This document shows positions 1 through 5,515 of a stretch of DNA of 5,515 nt, in pieces. A program made the translations under genes and the position numbers. Within the stretch, counting starts at the first letter, position 1, and each line of letters starts with the position of its first letter. This stretch comes from JABDBK01 sp964533645 (lineage in GTDB: Bacteria > Pseudomonadota > Gammaproteobacteria > DSM-16500): NCBI GenBank assembly GCA_964533645.1, contig CAZHMQ010000123.1, forward strand, positions 1 through 5,515, written 5' to 3'. The notes beneath the pieces are model-generated. The model was not told the DNA's origin, did not search any database, and was given only the letters and a program-made list of their open reading frames with translations.

Positions 1-265
1 TTTTTACAGAAATTGCGCCCAATTCGCTACCTAATCGTTGCATAATACTTAAGGTCTTATCGTAATCTTTACGATGTTGGGTAAAGGTAAAGTCAGTGGT
101 GTCTTTGTCAGTTGCATTTTGTGCAATCATATCGATTTCAATATTCGCATCGCTTACTTGCCCTAAAATATAGCCCTCAATACCTGCTTTATTAGGTACA
201 CCGTTGATGGCAATAATAGCTTCTTCACGGCTAAATGCGATACCTGAGACTAAACGCTTTTGCAT
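1..265 (-). CDS. Putative aspartokinase beta (regulatory) subunit from an internal in-frame start
   Basis: In-frame Met248 of the aspartokinase (ATG at 265-263) is preceded by GAGGA with a 7-nt spacer, a textbook ribosome binding site inside the coding sequence. Translation from it would give MQKRLVSGIAF and onward, containing only the ACT-domain half. In Corynebacterium glutamicum and Bacillus subtilis aspartokinase II, lysC yields alpha and beta subunits from such an internal start, assembling as alpha2beta2; in C. glutamicum the beta start is at the same place in the domain order, just before the first ACT domain. What is seen is the site and its position; production of a beta subunit here is inferred. 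The alternative is that the GAG-GAA codons are there only for protein reasons. The end lies beyond the window. Confidence 0.55.
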   Translation of the reverse strand, partial: MQKRLVSGIAFSREEAIIAINGVPNKAGIEGYILGQVSDANIEIDMIAQNATDKDTTDFTFTQHRKDYDKTLSIMQRLGSELGAISVK

Positions 266-1006
266 AATTTTTTCCTCAAATGTCACTAATGTTCCCATAT
301 TATTGTTACTAAAGGTTGAAAGCACGCGTATGGGCATATTGTGTTTGCTAGCAAGTTCAACCGAGCGCATTTGTAAGACTTTTGCGCCAAGGCTTGCCAT
401 TTCTAACATTTCTTCAAAACTGATTTGAGCTAATAAACTTGCTTCTGGGATCACACGTGGGTCGGTGGTATAGACGCCATCCACATCGGTATAGATATGG
501 CATTCATTAGCTTTTAAAGCAGCAGCTAAGGCAACAGCAGTCGTATCTGAGCCGCCTCGTCCTAGGGTAGTGGTATCGCCGCGCTCATTCTTGCCTTGGA
601 AACCGGCTACGACTACCACATAACCTTCAGATAGTTCTCTATGTAGCAAATCAGTTTTAATGTCTAAAATGCGCGCTTTAGTGTGAAATCTATCAGTCAT
701 AATCCCAACCTGCGGTCCAGTATAGGAACGAGCAGGGCAGTTTTTTGTGTTTAATGCGATGGCAAGTAATGCCATGGAGACTTGCTCACCCGTAGAAACC
801 AGCACGTCATATTCGCGTGGATCGGGTTCAGGACCCAGCGCACTTGCGAGTTGAATTAAGCGATCTGTTTCGCCTTGCATAGCTGAGACAACAACAACGA
901 CATCATGACCTTCTTGTTTGGCTTGCATGACCTTCGAAGCCACATGTTTGATGCGTTCCAAAGTGCCTACAGAGCTTCCGCCATATTTTTGTACAATAAG
1001 TGCCAT
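1..1006 (-). CDS. lysC: Aspartokinase with C-terminal ACT domains, 3' end beyond window
   Basis: Aspartokinase phosphorylates L-aspartate with ATP, the first committed step to lysine, threonine, methionine and diaminopimelate in the cytoplasm. The ATG at 1006 opens 335 codons with no stop before the window edge. The kinase domain shows KYGGSS at residues 7-12, STGE at 71-74, GFQG at 135-138, GRGGSDTT at 149-156 and TDVDGVYTTDPR at 173-184. An ACT effector region begins near residue 252 (SGIAF, then NGVPNKAG at 269-275 and IDMIAQN at 291-297). The family is usually a little over 400 aa, so roughly 70-80 residues including the second ACT domain are missing. It has no homoserine dehydrogenase segment so far, so it resembles the monofunctional Pseudomonas type. 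An AGGA lies 10 nt before the ATG. It has its own promoter after alaS. Feedback control by lysine and/or threonine is expected from the family, not shown. Identification is secure. Confidence 0.96.
   Translation of the reverse strand, partial: MALIVQKYGGSSVGTLERIKHVASKVMQAKQEGHDVVVVVSAMQGETDRLIQLASALGPEPDPREYDVLVSTGEQVSMALLAIALNTKNCPARSYTGPQVGIMTDRFHTKARILDIKTDLLHRELSEGYVVVVAGFQGKNERGDTTTLGRGGSDTTAVALAAALKANECHIYTDVDGVYTTDPRVIPEASLLAQISFEEMLEMASLGAKVLQMRSVELASKHNMPIRVLSTFSNNNMGTLVTFEEKIMQKRLVSGIAFSREEAIIAINGVPNKAGIEGYILGQVSDANIEIDMIAQNATDKDTTDFTFTQHRKDYDKTLSIMQRLGSELGAISVK
263..277 (-). promoter_or_regulatory. Internal ribosome binding site and ATG in lysC
   Basis: On the minus strand, GAGGA (277-273), a 7-nt A/T-rich spacer and ATG (265-263) lie in the lysC reading frame. 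The match and spacing are better than the site used for full-length lysC (AGGA with a 10-nt gap). It would direct synthesis of the separate beta subunit. Confidence 0.55.
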
Positions 1007-1016
1007 GTTTACTGAA

Positions 1017-1020
1017 TCCT
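1017..1020 (-). promoter_or_regulatory. lysC ribosome binding site
   Basis: AGGA lies 10 nt upstream of the lysC ATG on the minus strand. The spacing is slightly long, but this is the only purine-rich element near the start. It supports the ATG at 1006, which also gives the family-typical N-terminus MALIVQKYGG. Confidence 0.55.
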
Positions 1021-1047
1021 AATAATATCCTACATATGATGCATGAA

Positions 1048-1075
1048 ATTATAGAGGATGTCGATAAACTGTACA
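1048..1075 (-). promoter_or_regulatory. Predicted sigma-70 promoter for lysC
   Basis: In the 94-bp gap between alaS and lysC, the minus strand has TGTACA (1075-1070, four of six to TTGACA), a 16-bp spacer and a perfect TATAAT (1053-1048). Transcription would start near 1041, leaving a leader of only about 35 nt. That is too short for a lysine riboswitch, so regulation would rest on initiation and on enzyme feedback. An 8-bp palindrome CTGTACAG (1069-1076) overlaps the -35 element. There is no experimental support. Confidence 0.6.
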
Positions 1076-1100
1076 GAAAAAATTGAGGTGAAAACGAACT

Positions 1101-3662
1101 TTATGAAAATTTTCCTTCAACCCAGTAATAAACTGAATTCAGAGCTTTTTCTATGTGTTCCGGTTGATTCCCACCCGCTTCCGCAAGATCCGGTCTGCCG
1201 CCACCTTTTCCGCCAACCTGTTGGGCTATCATATTAACAAGCTCACCCGCTTTAACTTGGTTTGTTAAATCTTTAGTGACACCGGTAATAATGCTGACTC
1301 TGCCTTCTTTGACGACAGCAAGTGCGATAACGGCACTGCCTAATTTGTTTTTCAGTTGATCAATAGTCTCACGTAACGATTTGGGATCAACGCCGTCGAG
1401 TTTTGCAGCTAAAATTTTAACATTTCCAATCGATTGGGCTTGAGATACCAGATCTTGTCCTAAGCTTCCGGCAAGCTTGGCTTTGAGTTGTTCCAATTGC
1501 TTTTCTAGAGCACGAATTTTTTCATCGGATTGCTGTAATTTTTGCTTAAAGTTTGTTTCGCGATCTTCTAACCAACGTAGCGCACCATCGCCAGTCACTG
1601 CTTCTAATCGACGTATACCGGATGCAACGCCAGATTCGGAGGTAATCTTAAAAATACCTATATCACCTGTGTGATGTGCGTGTGTGCCGCCGCATAACTC
1701 CACAGAATCACCAAAACGTACTACGCGCACTTTATCACCGTATTTTTCTTCGAATAATGCCATAGCGCCTTGTTTGATGGCTTCTTCTGGAGAAGAAACG
1801 TGAACATCGGCTTCATGATTGCGACGAATTTCATCGTTCACTTTTTTTTCTATGATTTTTAACTCTTTCGGTGAAACATTCGTTGCATGTGAAAAGTCAA
1901 AACGTAAACGATCGGGTTCGACGAGCGAACCTTTTTGAATAACATGTTCGCCTAAAACTTGGCGCAAGACCATATGTAATAAATGGGTAGCCGTGTGATT
2001 AAGCACTGCAGCAGCACGTTTTTCTTTGTTGACCTCAGCAAGTACGGTATCACCTATTTTAAGTTGATCTTTTTCGAGTGTACCTAGATGTACAATGGCT
2101 TGTCCTTGTTTTTGTGTATCGTGCACACGAAATGAGGCAATCATACCTTGGTCGCCCACTTGACCGCCGGATTCCGCATAAAAAGGCGTGATATCTAGAA
2201 TCACAGAACCTTTTTCACTCGCATTTAATACATCTACAGGCTTGTCACCTTGATAAAGGGCTATAATTTTTGCTGTGTTGTTGAGTTGTTCATAGCCGAC
2301 GAATTCAGATGGGTGTTCGAGATGCGCACCTACATGATAATCAGCGGCAAATTTGCTGGATTGACGTGAGCGTTCGCGTTGTTCATTCATCGCCGCTTCA
2401 AAACCCGCAATATCTATGGTTAAATGACGTTCTCTCGCAATATCTGCCGTTAAATCAATAGGAAAACCATAAGTGTCATAAAGTTTAAAAGCAATATCGC
2501 CCGGAATCATTTTGTCTTTTAATTCTTTTACCGTTTGTTCGAATAACTTTAAGCCTGTCGAAAGAGTGGCTGCAAATTGTTCTTCTTCAAGACGCAATAC
2601 TTTTTCTACATGCGTTTGTGCTTTGATGAGTTCGGGATAAGCATCACCCATTTCTTTAGCAAGAGGAGCTACCAATTTATAAAAAAATGGCTCGGTGACA
2701 CCTAATTTATTGCCATGACGTAAAGCACGTCTGATGATACGTCGCAATACATAGCCTCGTCCTTCGTTCGAAGGCAAAATACCATCCGAAATTAAAAACG
2801 TACAAGATCGAATATGATCGGCAATCACGCGTAAGGAAGTGTGTGTTAAATCCTTGGTTTGGGTCACTGCTGCAATGGCGTTAATTAAATGTTGGAATAA
2901 ATCAATATCATAATTATTATGAACGCCTTGTATGACGGCAGAAATACGCTCTAAACCGCTGCCAGTATCGACAGAAGGTTTAGGCAGTGGGGTCATGCTA
3001 CCATCTGCGCTTCTGTCATATTGCATAAATACCAAATTCCAGATTTCTATGTATCTATCACCGTCTTCATCCGGACTGCCTGGAGGACCGCCTGGTATAT
3101 CAGCGCCATGGTCGTAAAAAATCTCAGTGCATGGACCGCATGGACCGGTTGGACCCATAGACCAGAAGTTGCTGTCATCACCACAATAGCTAAATCGTGA
3201 GGGATCCACTTTTACTTCATTGAGCCAAATATCGGCTGCTTCTTGATCGTCTTTATAAACACTTATCCAAAGTTTTTCTGCGGGTATATGGAGTTCTTTG
3301 GTTAAAAATTCCCATGCGAATTGAATGGCTTCACGTTTAAAATAATCACCAAAGCTAAAATTGCCCAACATTTCAAAAAAAGTATGATGTCTTGCCGTAT
3401 ATCCCACATTTTCTAAATCGTTATGTTTGCCGCCTGCGCGCACGCAACGTTGGGATGAAACTGCTCGTTGATACGCGCGTTCATCTTTGCCTAAAAAGAC
3501 ATCTTTAAATTGCACCATGCCTGCATTGGTGAATAATAAAGTAGGGTCATTGTTGGGAATAAGCGAACTGCTTGGAACAACAGTGTGTTGATGCTTATGA
3601 AAATATTCCAAGAATAACTGTCGCAGTGCATTTGCTGTTAAATCATTTTTATGCTTCATCAT
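1101..3662 (-). CDS. alaS: Alanine--tRNA ligase
   Basis: A class II aminoacyl-tRNA synthetase that activates alanine with ATP, charges tRNA-Ala and hydrolyses mischarged Ser- or Gly-tRNA-Ala. The 853 aa compare with 876 in E. coli and align along the whole length. The catalytic core covers about residues 1-240 (TARHHTFFEMLGNFSFGDYF at 89-108; motif 3 GLERIS at 236-241), followed by the helical tRNA-recognition region. The editing domain (about 550-700) has the full zinc-ligand set: H556 and H560 in HTATH, C657 and H661 in CGGTH. A charged coiled coil (about 703-730) leads to the C-Ala domain with the glycine-rich GGKGGGRPDLAEAGG at 817-831. The start overlaps the recX end by 14 nt, and no strong ribosome binding site precedes it, suggesting coupling. 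Two ATG codons stand in tandem, so the start could be one codon later. It probably belongs to the recA-recX transcript. The family assignment is certain. Confidence 0.98.
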   Translation of the reverse strand: MMKHKNDLTANALRQLFLEYFHKHQHTVVPSSSLIPNNDPTLLFTNAGMVQFKDVFLGKDERAYQRAVSSQRCVRAGGKHNDLENVGYTARHHTFFEMLGNFSFGDYFKREAIQFAWEFLTKELHIPAEKLWISVYKDDQEAADIWLNEVKVDPSRFSYCGDDSNFWSMGPTGPCGPCTEIFYDHGADIPGGPPGSPDEDGDRYIEIWNLVFMQYDRSADGSMTPLPKPSVDTGSGLERISAVIQGVHNNYDIDLFQHLINAIAAVTQTKDLTHTSLRVIADHIRSCTFLISDGILPSNEGRGYVLRRIIRRALRHGNKLGVTEPFFYKLVAPLAKEMGDAYPELIKAQTHVEKVLRLEEEQFAATLSTGLKLFEQTVKELKDKMIPGDIAFKLYDTYGFPIDLTADIARERHLTIDIAGFEAAMNEQRERSRQSSKFAADYHVGAHLEHPSEFVGYEQLNNTAKIIALYQGDKPVDVLNASEKGSVILDITPFYAESGGQVGDQGMIASFRVHDTQKQGQAIVHLGTLEKDQLKIGDTVLAEVNKEKRAAAVLNHTATHLLHMVLRQVLGEHVIQKGSLVEPDRLRFDFSHATNVSPKELKIIEKKVNDEIRRNHEADVHVSSPEEAIKQGAMALFEEKYGDKVRVVRFGDSVELCGGTHAHHTGDIGIFKITSESGVASGIRRLEAVTGDGALRWLEDRETNFKQKLQQSDEKIRALEKQLEQLKAKLAGSLGQDLVSQAQSIGNVKILAAKLDGVDPKSLRETIDQLKNKLGSAVIALAVVKEGRVSIITGVTKDLTNQVKAGELVNMIAQQVGGKGGGRPDLAEAGGNQPEHIEKALNSVYYWVEGKFS

Positions 3663-4104
3663 TATTCATCATACTCTTTATTTGATCATGCGTGAATCCA
3701 CGGTATTGTAAAAAACGCATTTGCTGCGCCTTGGTTTTGTAGTCGTGAGGGATTTTATTTTTAAAACGTTTTTGCCAGACAAGGCGTATGCTGGTTAACC
3801 AGGCATTATCTTTAATCTCAAGATGATGTTCAATCAAATTTTCGTTTATTCCACGTTCGATTAACTCTGCGCGTATATGTAGCGGCCCATAGCCTCGATT
3901 GCGTTGATAATGGATGAAGTTTACGATAAATCGAGTTTCGTTTAATAAGCCCTCTTCAGCAAGATTATGTAATACGGCATGAATATCTGCTTCTAGAAAG
4001 CTTTGTTTTAATAATTTATGACACAGTTCCATGTGTGAATGCTCGCGACGCGCGAGTAAATTGAGTGCCGCGCGTCGGATGTCATTTCGCTTATCTGTAC
4101 TCAG
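3649..4104 (-). CDS. recX: Regulatory protein RecX, with probable CTG start
   Basis: RecX binds RecA filaments and limits their extension and activity. The first ATG in frame is at 4032 (127 aa), but the upstream codons still read as a RecX N-terminus, including AALNLLARREHSHMEL, where the family has its first three-helix repeat. No ATG, GTG or TTG occurs in this frame back to the stop near 4171. A CTG at 4104 lies 8 nt after AGGAG and overlaps the recA stop as CTGA. Starting there adds 24 residues (MSTDKRNDIRRA...) and gives about 151 aa, near the family size. Other hallmarks are NETRFIVNFIHYQRNRGYGP and a C-terminal RFLQYRGF. The 3' end overlaps alaS by 14 nt. A GC-rich inverted repeat lies within codons 10-20. 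Identity is firm; the exact start is inferred. Confidence 0.9.
   Translation of the reverse strand: MSTDKRNDIRRAALNLLARREHSHMELCHKLLKQSFLEADIHAVLHNLAEEGLLNETRFIVNFIHYQRNRGYGPLHIRAELIERGINENLIEHHLEIKDNAWLTSIRLVWQKRFKNKIPHDYKTKAQQMRFLQYRGFTHDQIKSMMNNDEA
4046..4077 (-). repeat. Perfect 9-bp GC-rich inverted repeat (RNA hairpin) at the 5' end of recX
   Basis: CGACGCGCG (4077-4069) and CGCGCGTCG (4054-4046) on the minus strand form a perfect 9-bp stem around a 14-nt loop, starting 23 nt after the recA stop. No run of U follows, so it is not an intrinsic terminator. The arms encode Arg-Arg-Ala and Ala-Arg-Arg of RecX, so protein conservation may partly explain it. In E. coli a hairpin between recA and recX lowers recX expression; this one has a comparable position. 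Confidence 0.7.
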
Positions 4105-5144
4105 GCGATGGTCTCCTCTTCCTCTTCTTTTGCGGCAGCGACATGAGTGGTTTTTGATGCAAAGGCTTTTTCACGAATAAGTTTTTCAATTTCTTGTGCC
4201 ATTTCAGGATGTTCTTTCAAAAAGTTGCGTGCATTATCTTTACCTTGGCCTATGCGTTGACCTTTGTAACTAAACCATGCGCCCGCTTTATCAATGAGGT
4301 TGTGTTGTACGCCTAATTCAATGATTTCACCGTAAAGTGAGATGCCTTCGTTATAGAGAATTTCAAATTCTGCTTGCTTGAAAGGGGGGGCAACTTTATT
4401 TTTAACCACTTTAACACGGGTTTCGCTGCCTATAATTTCATCACCATTTTTAACATTGCCTATGCGACGTATATCTAAACGAACGGAAGCGTAGAATTTT
4501 AAGGCATTACCACCCGTGGTCGTTTCTGGATTGCCAAACATCACACCAATTTTCATACGAATTTGATTGATGAAAATGACAAGAGTATTGGAGCGTTTGA
4601 TATTCGCAGTGAGTTTGCGTAATGCTTGGGACATGAGGCGAGCTTGTAAACCCATGTGTGAATCACCCATTTCACCTTCAATTTCTGCTTTGGGAGTAAG
4701 CGCTGCCACAGAGTCGATAACAACGATATCGACTGCGCTGGAGCGTACTAACATGTCGGTGATTTCTAGCGCTTGTTCGCCGGTATCAGGCTGAGAAACG
4801 AGCAAATCATCGACATTGACCCCCAATTTTTTTGCATAGCTAGGATCAAGTGCATGTTCAGCATCCACAAAAGCAGCAGTGCCTCCCATGCGTTGGCAAG
4901 CAGCAATGACTTGTAAAGTGAGTGTGGTTTTACCAGAGGATTCTGGACCGTAAATTTCGACGATACGGCCGCGAGGCAAGCCACCTGCACCTAGTGCTAT
5001 GTCAAGAGAGAGTGAGCCTGTGGAGATCACTTCGATGTCATGTTGTTCTGTGGCATCGCCTAAACGCATGACAGAACCTTTGCCAAATTGGCGTTCGATT
5101 TGGCTTAATGCTGCGCCTAGGGCTTTTTTTCTGTTTTCTTCCAT
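4101..5144 (-). CDS. recA: Recombinase RecA
   Basis: ATP-dependent strand-exchange protein that coats single-stranded DNA, pairs homologous duplexes and drives recombinational repair. The 347 aa match the usual size (353 in E. coli), and E. coli numbering holds at the key sites: Walker A GPESSGKT at 66-73, catalytic E96 in VDAEHALD, Walker B VVIDS at 141-145, DNA loop L1 with EGEMGDSHMGLQAR at 156-169, allosteric Q194 in FINQIR, and loop L2 GVMFGNPETTTGG at 200-212. The C-terminus has the acidic tail that restrains DNA binding (KEEEEETIA). The ATG at 5144 follows AAGGA with a 7-nt spacer and gives the family N-terminus. It is the first gene after a clear promoter and overlaps recX by 4 nt. 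No LexA box is seen upstream, so classical SOS induction is not supported. A run of seven C occurs at the VAPPF codons. Nothing suggests loss of function. Confidence 0.99.
   Translation of the reverse strand: MEENRKKALGAALSQIERQFGKGSVMRLGDATEQHDIEVISTGSLSLDIALGAGGLPRGRIVEIYGPESSGKTTLTLQVIAACQRMGGTAAFVDAEHALDPSYAKKLGVNVDDLLVSQPDTGEQALEITDMLVRSSAVDIVVIDSVAALTPKAEIEGEMGDSHMGLQARLMSQALRKLTANIKRSNTLVIFINQIRMKIGVMFGNPETTTGGNALKFYASVRLDIRRIGNVKNGDEIIGSETRVKVVKNKVAPPFKQAEFEILYNEGISLYGEIIELGVQHNLIDKAGAWFSYKGQRIGQGKDNARNFLKEHPEMAQEIEKLIREKAFASKTTHVAAAKEEEEETIA
4102..4117 (-). promoter_or_regulatory. recX ribosome binding site and CTG start inside the recA 3' end
   Basis: AGGAG (4117-4113) falls in the glutamate codons of the RecA acidic tail. 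It is followed by an 8-nt spacer and CTG (4104-4102), whose TG belongs to the recA stop TGA. This arrangement decides the recX start over the downstream ATG at 4032, which has no purine-rich site just before it and would discard conserved residues. The overlap suggests termination-reinitiation coupling with recA. Confidence 0.6.
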
Positions 5145-5151
5145 TGGAAAA

Positions 5152-5156
5152 TCCTT
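5152..5156 (-). promoter_or_regulatory. recA ribosome binding site
   Basis: AAGGA lies 7 nt upstream of the recA ATG on the minus strand. It is a strong, well-spaced site that fixes the start at 5144. Confidence 0.8.
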
Positions 5157-5167
5157 AATTAAGATGT

Positions 5168-5202
5168 ATGGGTCAATATTTGGAGTATGATGGGTTCAAT
5201 AT
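5168..5202 (-). repeat. Imperfect direct repeat in the recA leader
   Basis: The minus strand carries ATATTGAACCCAT (5202-5190) and, 23 bp on, ATATTGACCCAT (5179-5168), identical except for one extra A. Both copies lie between the predicted promoter and the recA ribosome binding site. They could be paired protein-binding sites or a local duplication; no function is known from the sequence. Confidence 0.5.
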
Positions 5203-5234
5203 AATGGCGATGGGAGCGCATTTGAATCTTATTC

Positions 5235-5262
5235 ATTATAGTTATCCCATAAGATAAATCAA
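5235..5262 (-). promoter_or_regulatory. Predicted sigma-70 promoter for recA-recX-alaS
   Basis: The minus strand has TTGATT (5262-5257), a 16-bp spacer and a perfect TATAAT (5240-5235), beginning 3 bp after the pncC stop codon. Transcription would start near 5228, giving a leader of about 85 nt. A weaker second candidate is TTCAAA (5226-5221), 17 bp, then TATATT (5203-5198). No CTGT-N8-ACAG LexA site occurs in the gap. Two small inverted repeats (5242-5252 in the spacer; 5224-5234 over the expected start) flank the -10 element. Confidence 0.7.
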
Positions 5263-5265
5263 GCG

Positions 5266-5515
5266 TCACGGCCGAGTGATGTCTAACAGCTGTTGTAAAG
5301 CAGCTATGATAGATTGTTCACGAACAGAGCATCGATCACCTTGAAAATGATAAGACTTAGGATTAACAGCACCGTGCTTGGTGGCTGTTGCAATCCAAAC
5401 CAAGCCTACAGGTTTGTCTAAACTTCCACCGTCCGGGCCAGCAATACCTGTAATGGCAGCGCTGACATGTGCAGGACTATGTGTCAGTGCTCCATGCGCC
5501 ATTTCTTGCGCAGTT
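5266..5515 (-). CDS. pncC: Nicotinamide-nucleotide amidohydrolase PncC (CinA C-terminal family), 3' part
   Basis: PncC deamidates nicotinamide mononucleotide to nicotinate mononucleotide, recycling the NMN released by bacterial DNA ligase and other NAD-consuming reactions. Only the last 82 full codons are present; the frame stays open through the right edge and the true start lies outside. The Met encoded at 5502-5500 is internal. Recognition rests on AITGIAGPDGGSLDKPVG followed by GLVWIATAT, a GDR motif (QGDRCSVREQ) and a short helical end, as in E. coli PncC (YgaD), which is about 165 aa. Whether an N-terminal CinA domain is fused upstream cannot be told from here. It lies directly upstream of recA, as in many gammaproteobacteria, but recA has its own promoter. 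The stop is TGA at 5268-5266. Confidence 0.93.
   Translation of the reverse strand, partial: TAQEMAHGALTHSPAHVSAAITGIAGPDGGSLDKPVGLVWIATATKHGAVNPKSYHFQGDRCSVREQSIIAALQQLLDITRP

Noticed and set aside
204..428. Short plus-strand open frames across lysC, alaS and recA (e.g. 204-428, 1477-1674, 2932-3117, 4567-4794, 4999-5190) and a minus-strand one at 4766-4990
   Set aside because: They lie antisense to, or in another frame of, strongly conserved genes, resemble no protein family I recognise, and lack convincing start signals.
1007..1041. Lysine riboswitch upstream of lysC
   Set aside because: The predicted leader is about 35 nt and the whole gap is 94 bp, far shorter than an L-box.
1076..1114. 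Possible intrinsic terminator after alaS (GAAAA/TTTTC arms and a T6 run on the minus strand)
   Set aside because: The stem is only 5 A/U-rich pairs with a 15-nt loop, and the T run lies 7 nt beyond the stem; this does not meet the form of a rho-independent terminator.
3668..3696. Promoter-like TTCACG-17-TATGAT at the 3' end of recX, as an alaS promoter
   Set aside because: The -10 would lie only about 6 nt before the alaS ATG, so a transcript from it could not include that start.
4046..4077. The recX hairpin as a recA terminator
   Set aside because: The 3' arm is followed by a GC-rich and then mixed sequence with no U tract, so it is reported only as an inverted repeat.
5285..5294. 10-bp palindrome AACAGCTGTT near the end of pncC
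   Set aside because: It is explained by leucine and glutamine codons (LQQLLD), has no partner repeat nearby and lies upstream of the recA -35.
5315..5326. TGTTC-N2-GAACA inverted repeat upstream of recA, resembling half-sites of non-enteric LexA boxes
   Set aside because: It lies inside pncC codons for the conserved SVREQ segment, and its spacing matches neither the GAAC-N4-GTTC nor the CTGT-N8-ACAG LexA consensus.

Overview
All recognisable genes lie on the minus strand, so the window reads right to left as pncC (3' part) - recA - recX - alaS - lysC (5' part). The proteins are clearly gammaproteobacterial: RecA keeps E. coli residue numbering through its key motifs, and AlaS and aspartokinase align along their lengths with gammaproteobacterial forms. 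The DNA is AT-leaning, and the recA promoter has no CTGT-N8-ACAG LexA box. The pncC-recA-recX-alaS-lysC order and the missing SOS box fit the Legionellales (Legionella and Coxiella relatives, which lack LexA). That placement is an inference; no species is claimed.

Layout: the C-terminal half of PncC (nicotinamide-nucleotide amidase, CinA C-terminal family) ends at 5266. A 121-bp gap holds a good sigma-70-type promoter whose -35 starts a few bases past the pncC stop, followed by a leader with repeats and a strong ribosome binding site for recA. recA (347 aa), recX (about 151 aa if it begins at a CTG overlapping the recA stop) and alaS (853 aa) overlap by 4 and 14 nt and look like one translationally coupled operon. 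A 94-bp gap after alaS carries another promoter with a perfect TATAAT -10. lysC follows: 335 codons of an ACT-domain aspartokinase that runs off the left edge. It has no stop in the window and loses only its last portion.

The content is core housekeeping: recombination and its modulator, alanine charging, the first step of the aspartate amino-acid pathway, and pyridine-nucleotide salvage. I see no mobile element, CRISPR, RNA gene or unfamiliar multi-gene system. The points worth a second look are fine-scale: a probable CTG start for recX, a perfect 9-bp GC-rich inverted repeat at the start of recX, a well-formed internal start in lysC that would give a separate regulatory (beta) subunit, and a recA promoter without a LexA site but with paired small inverted repeats.
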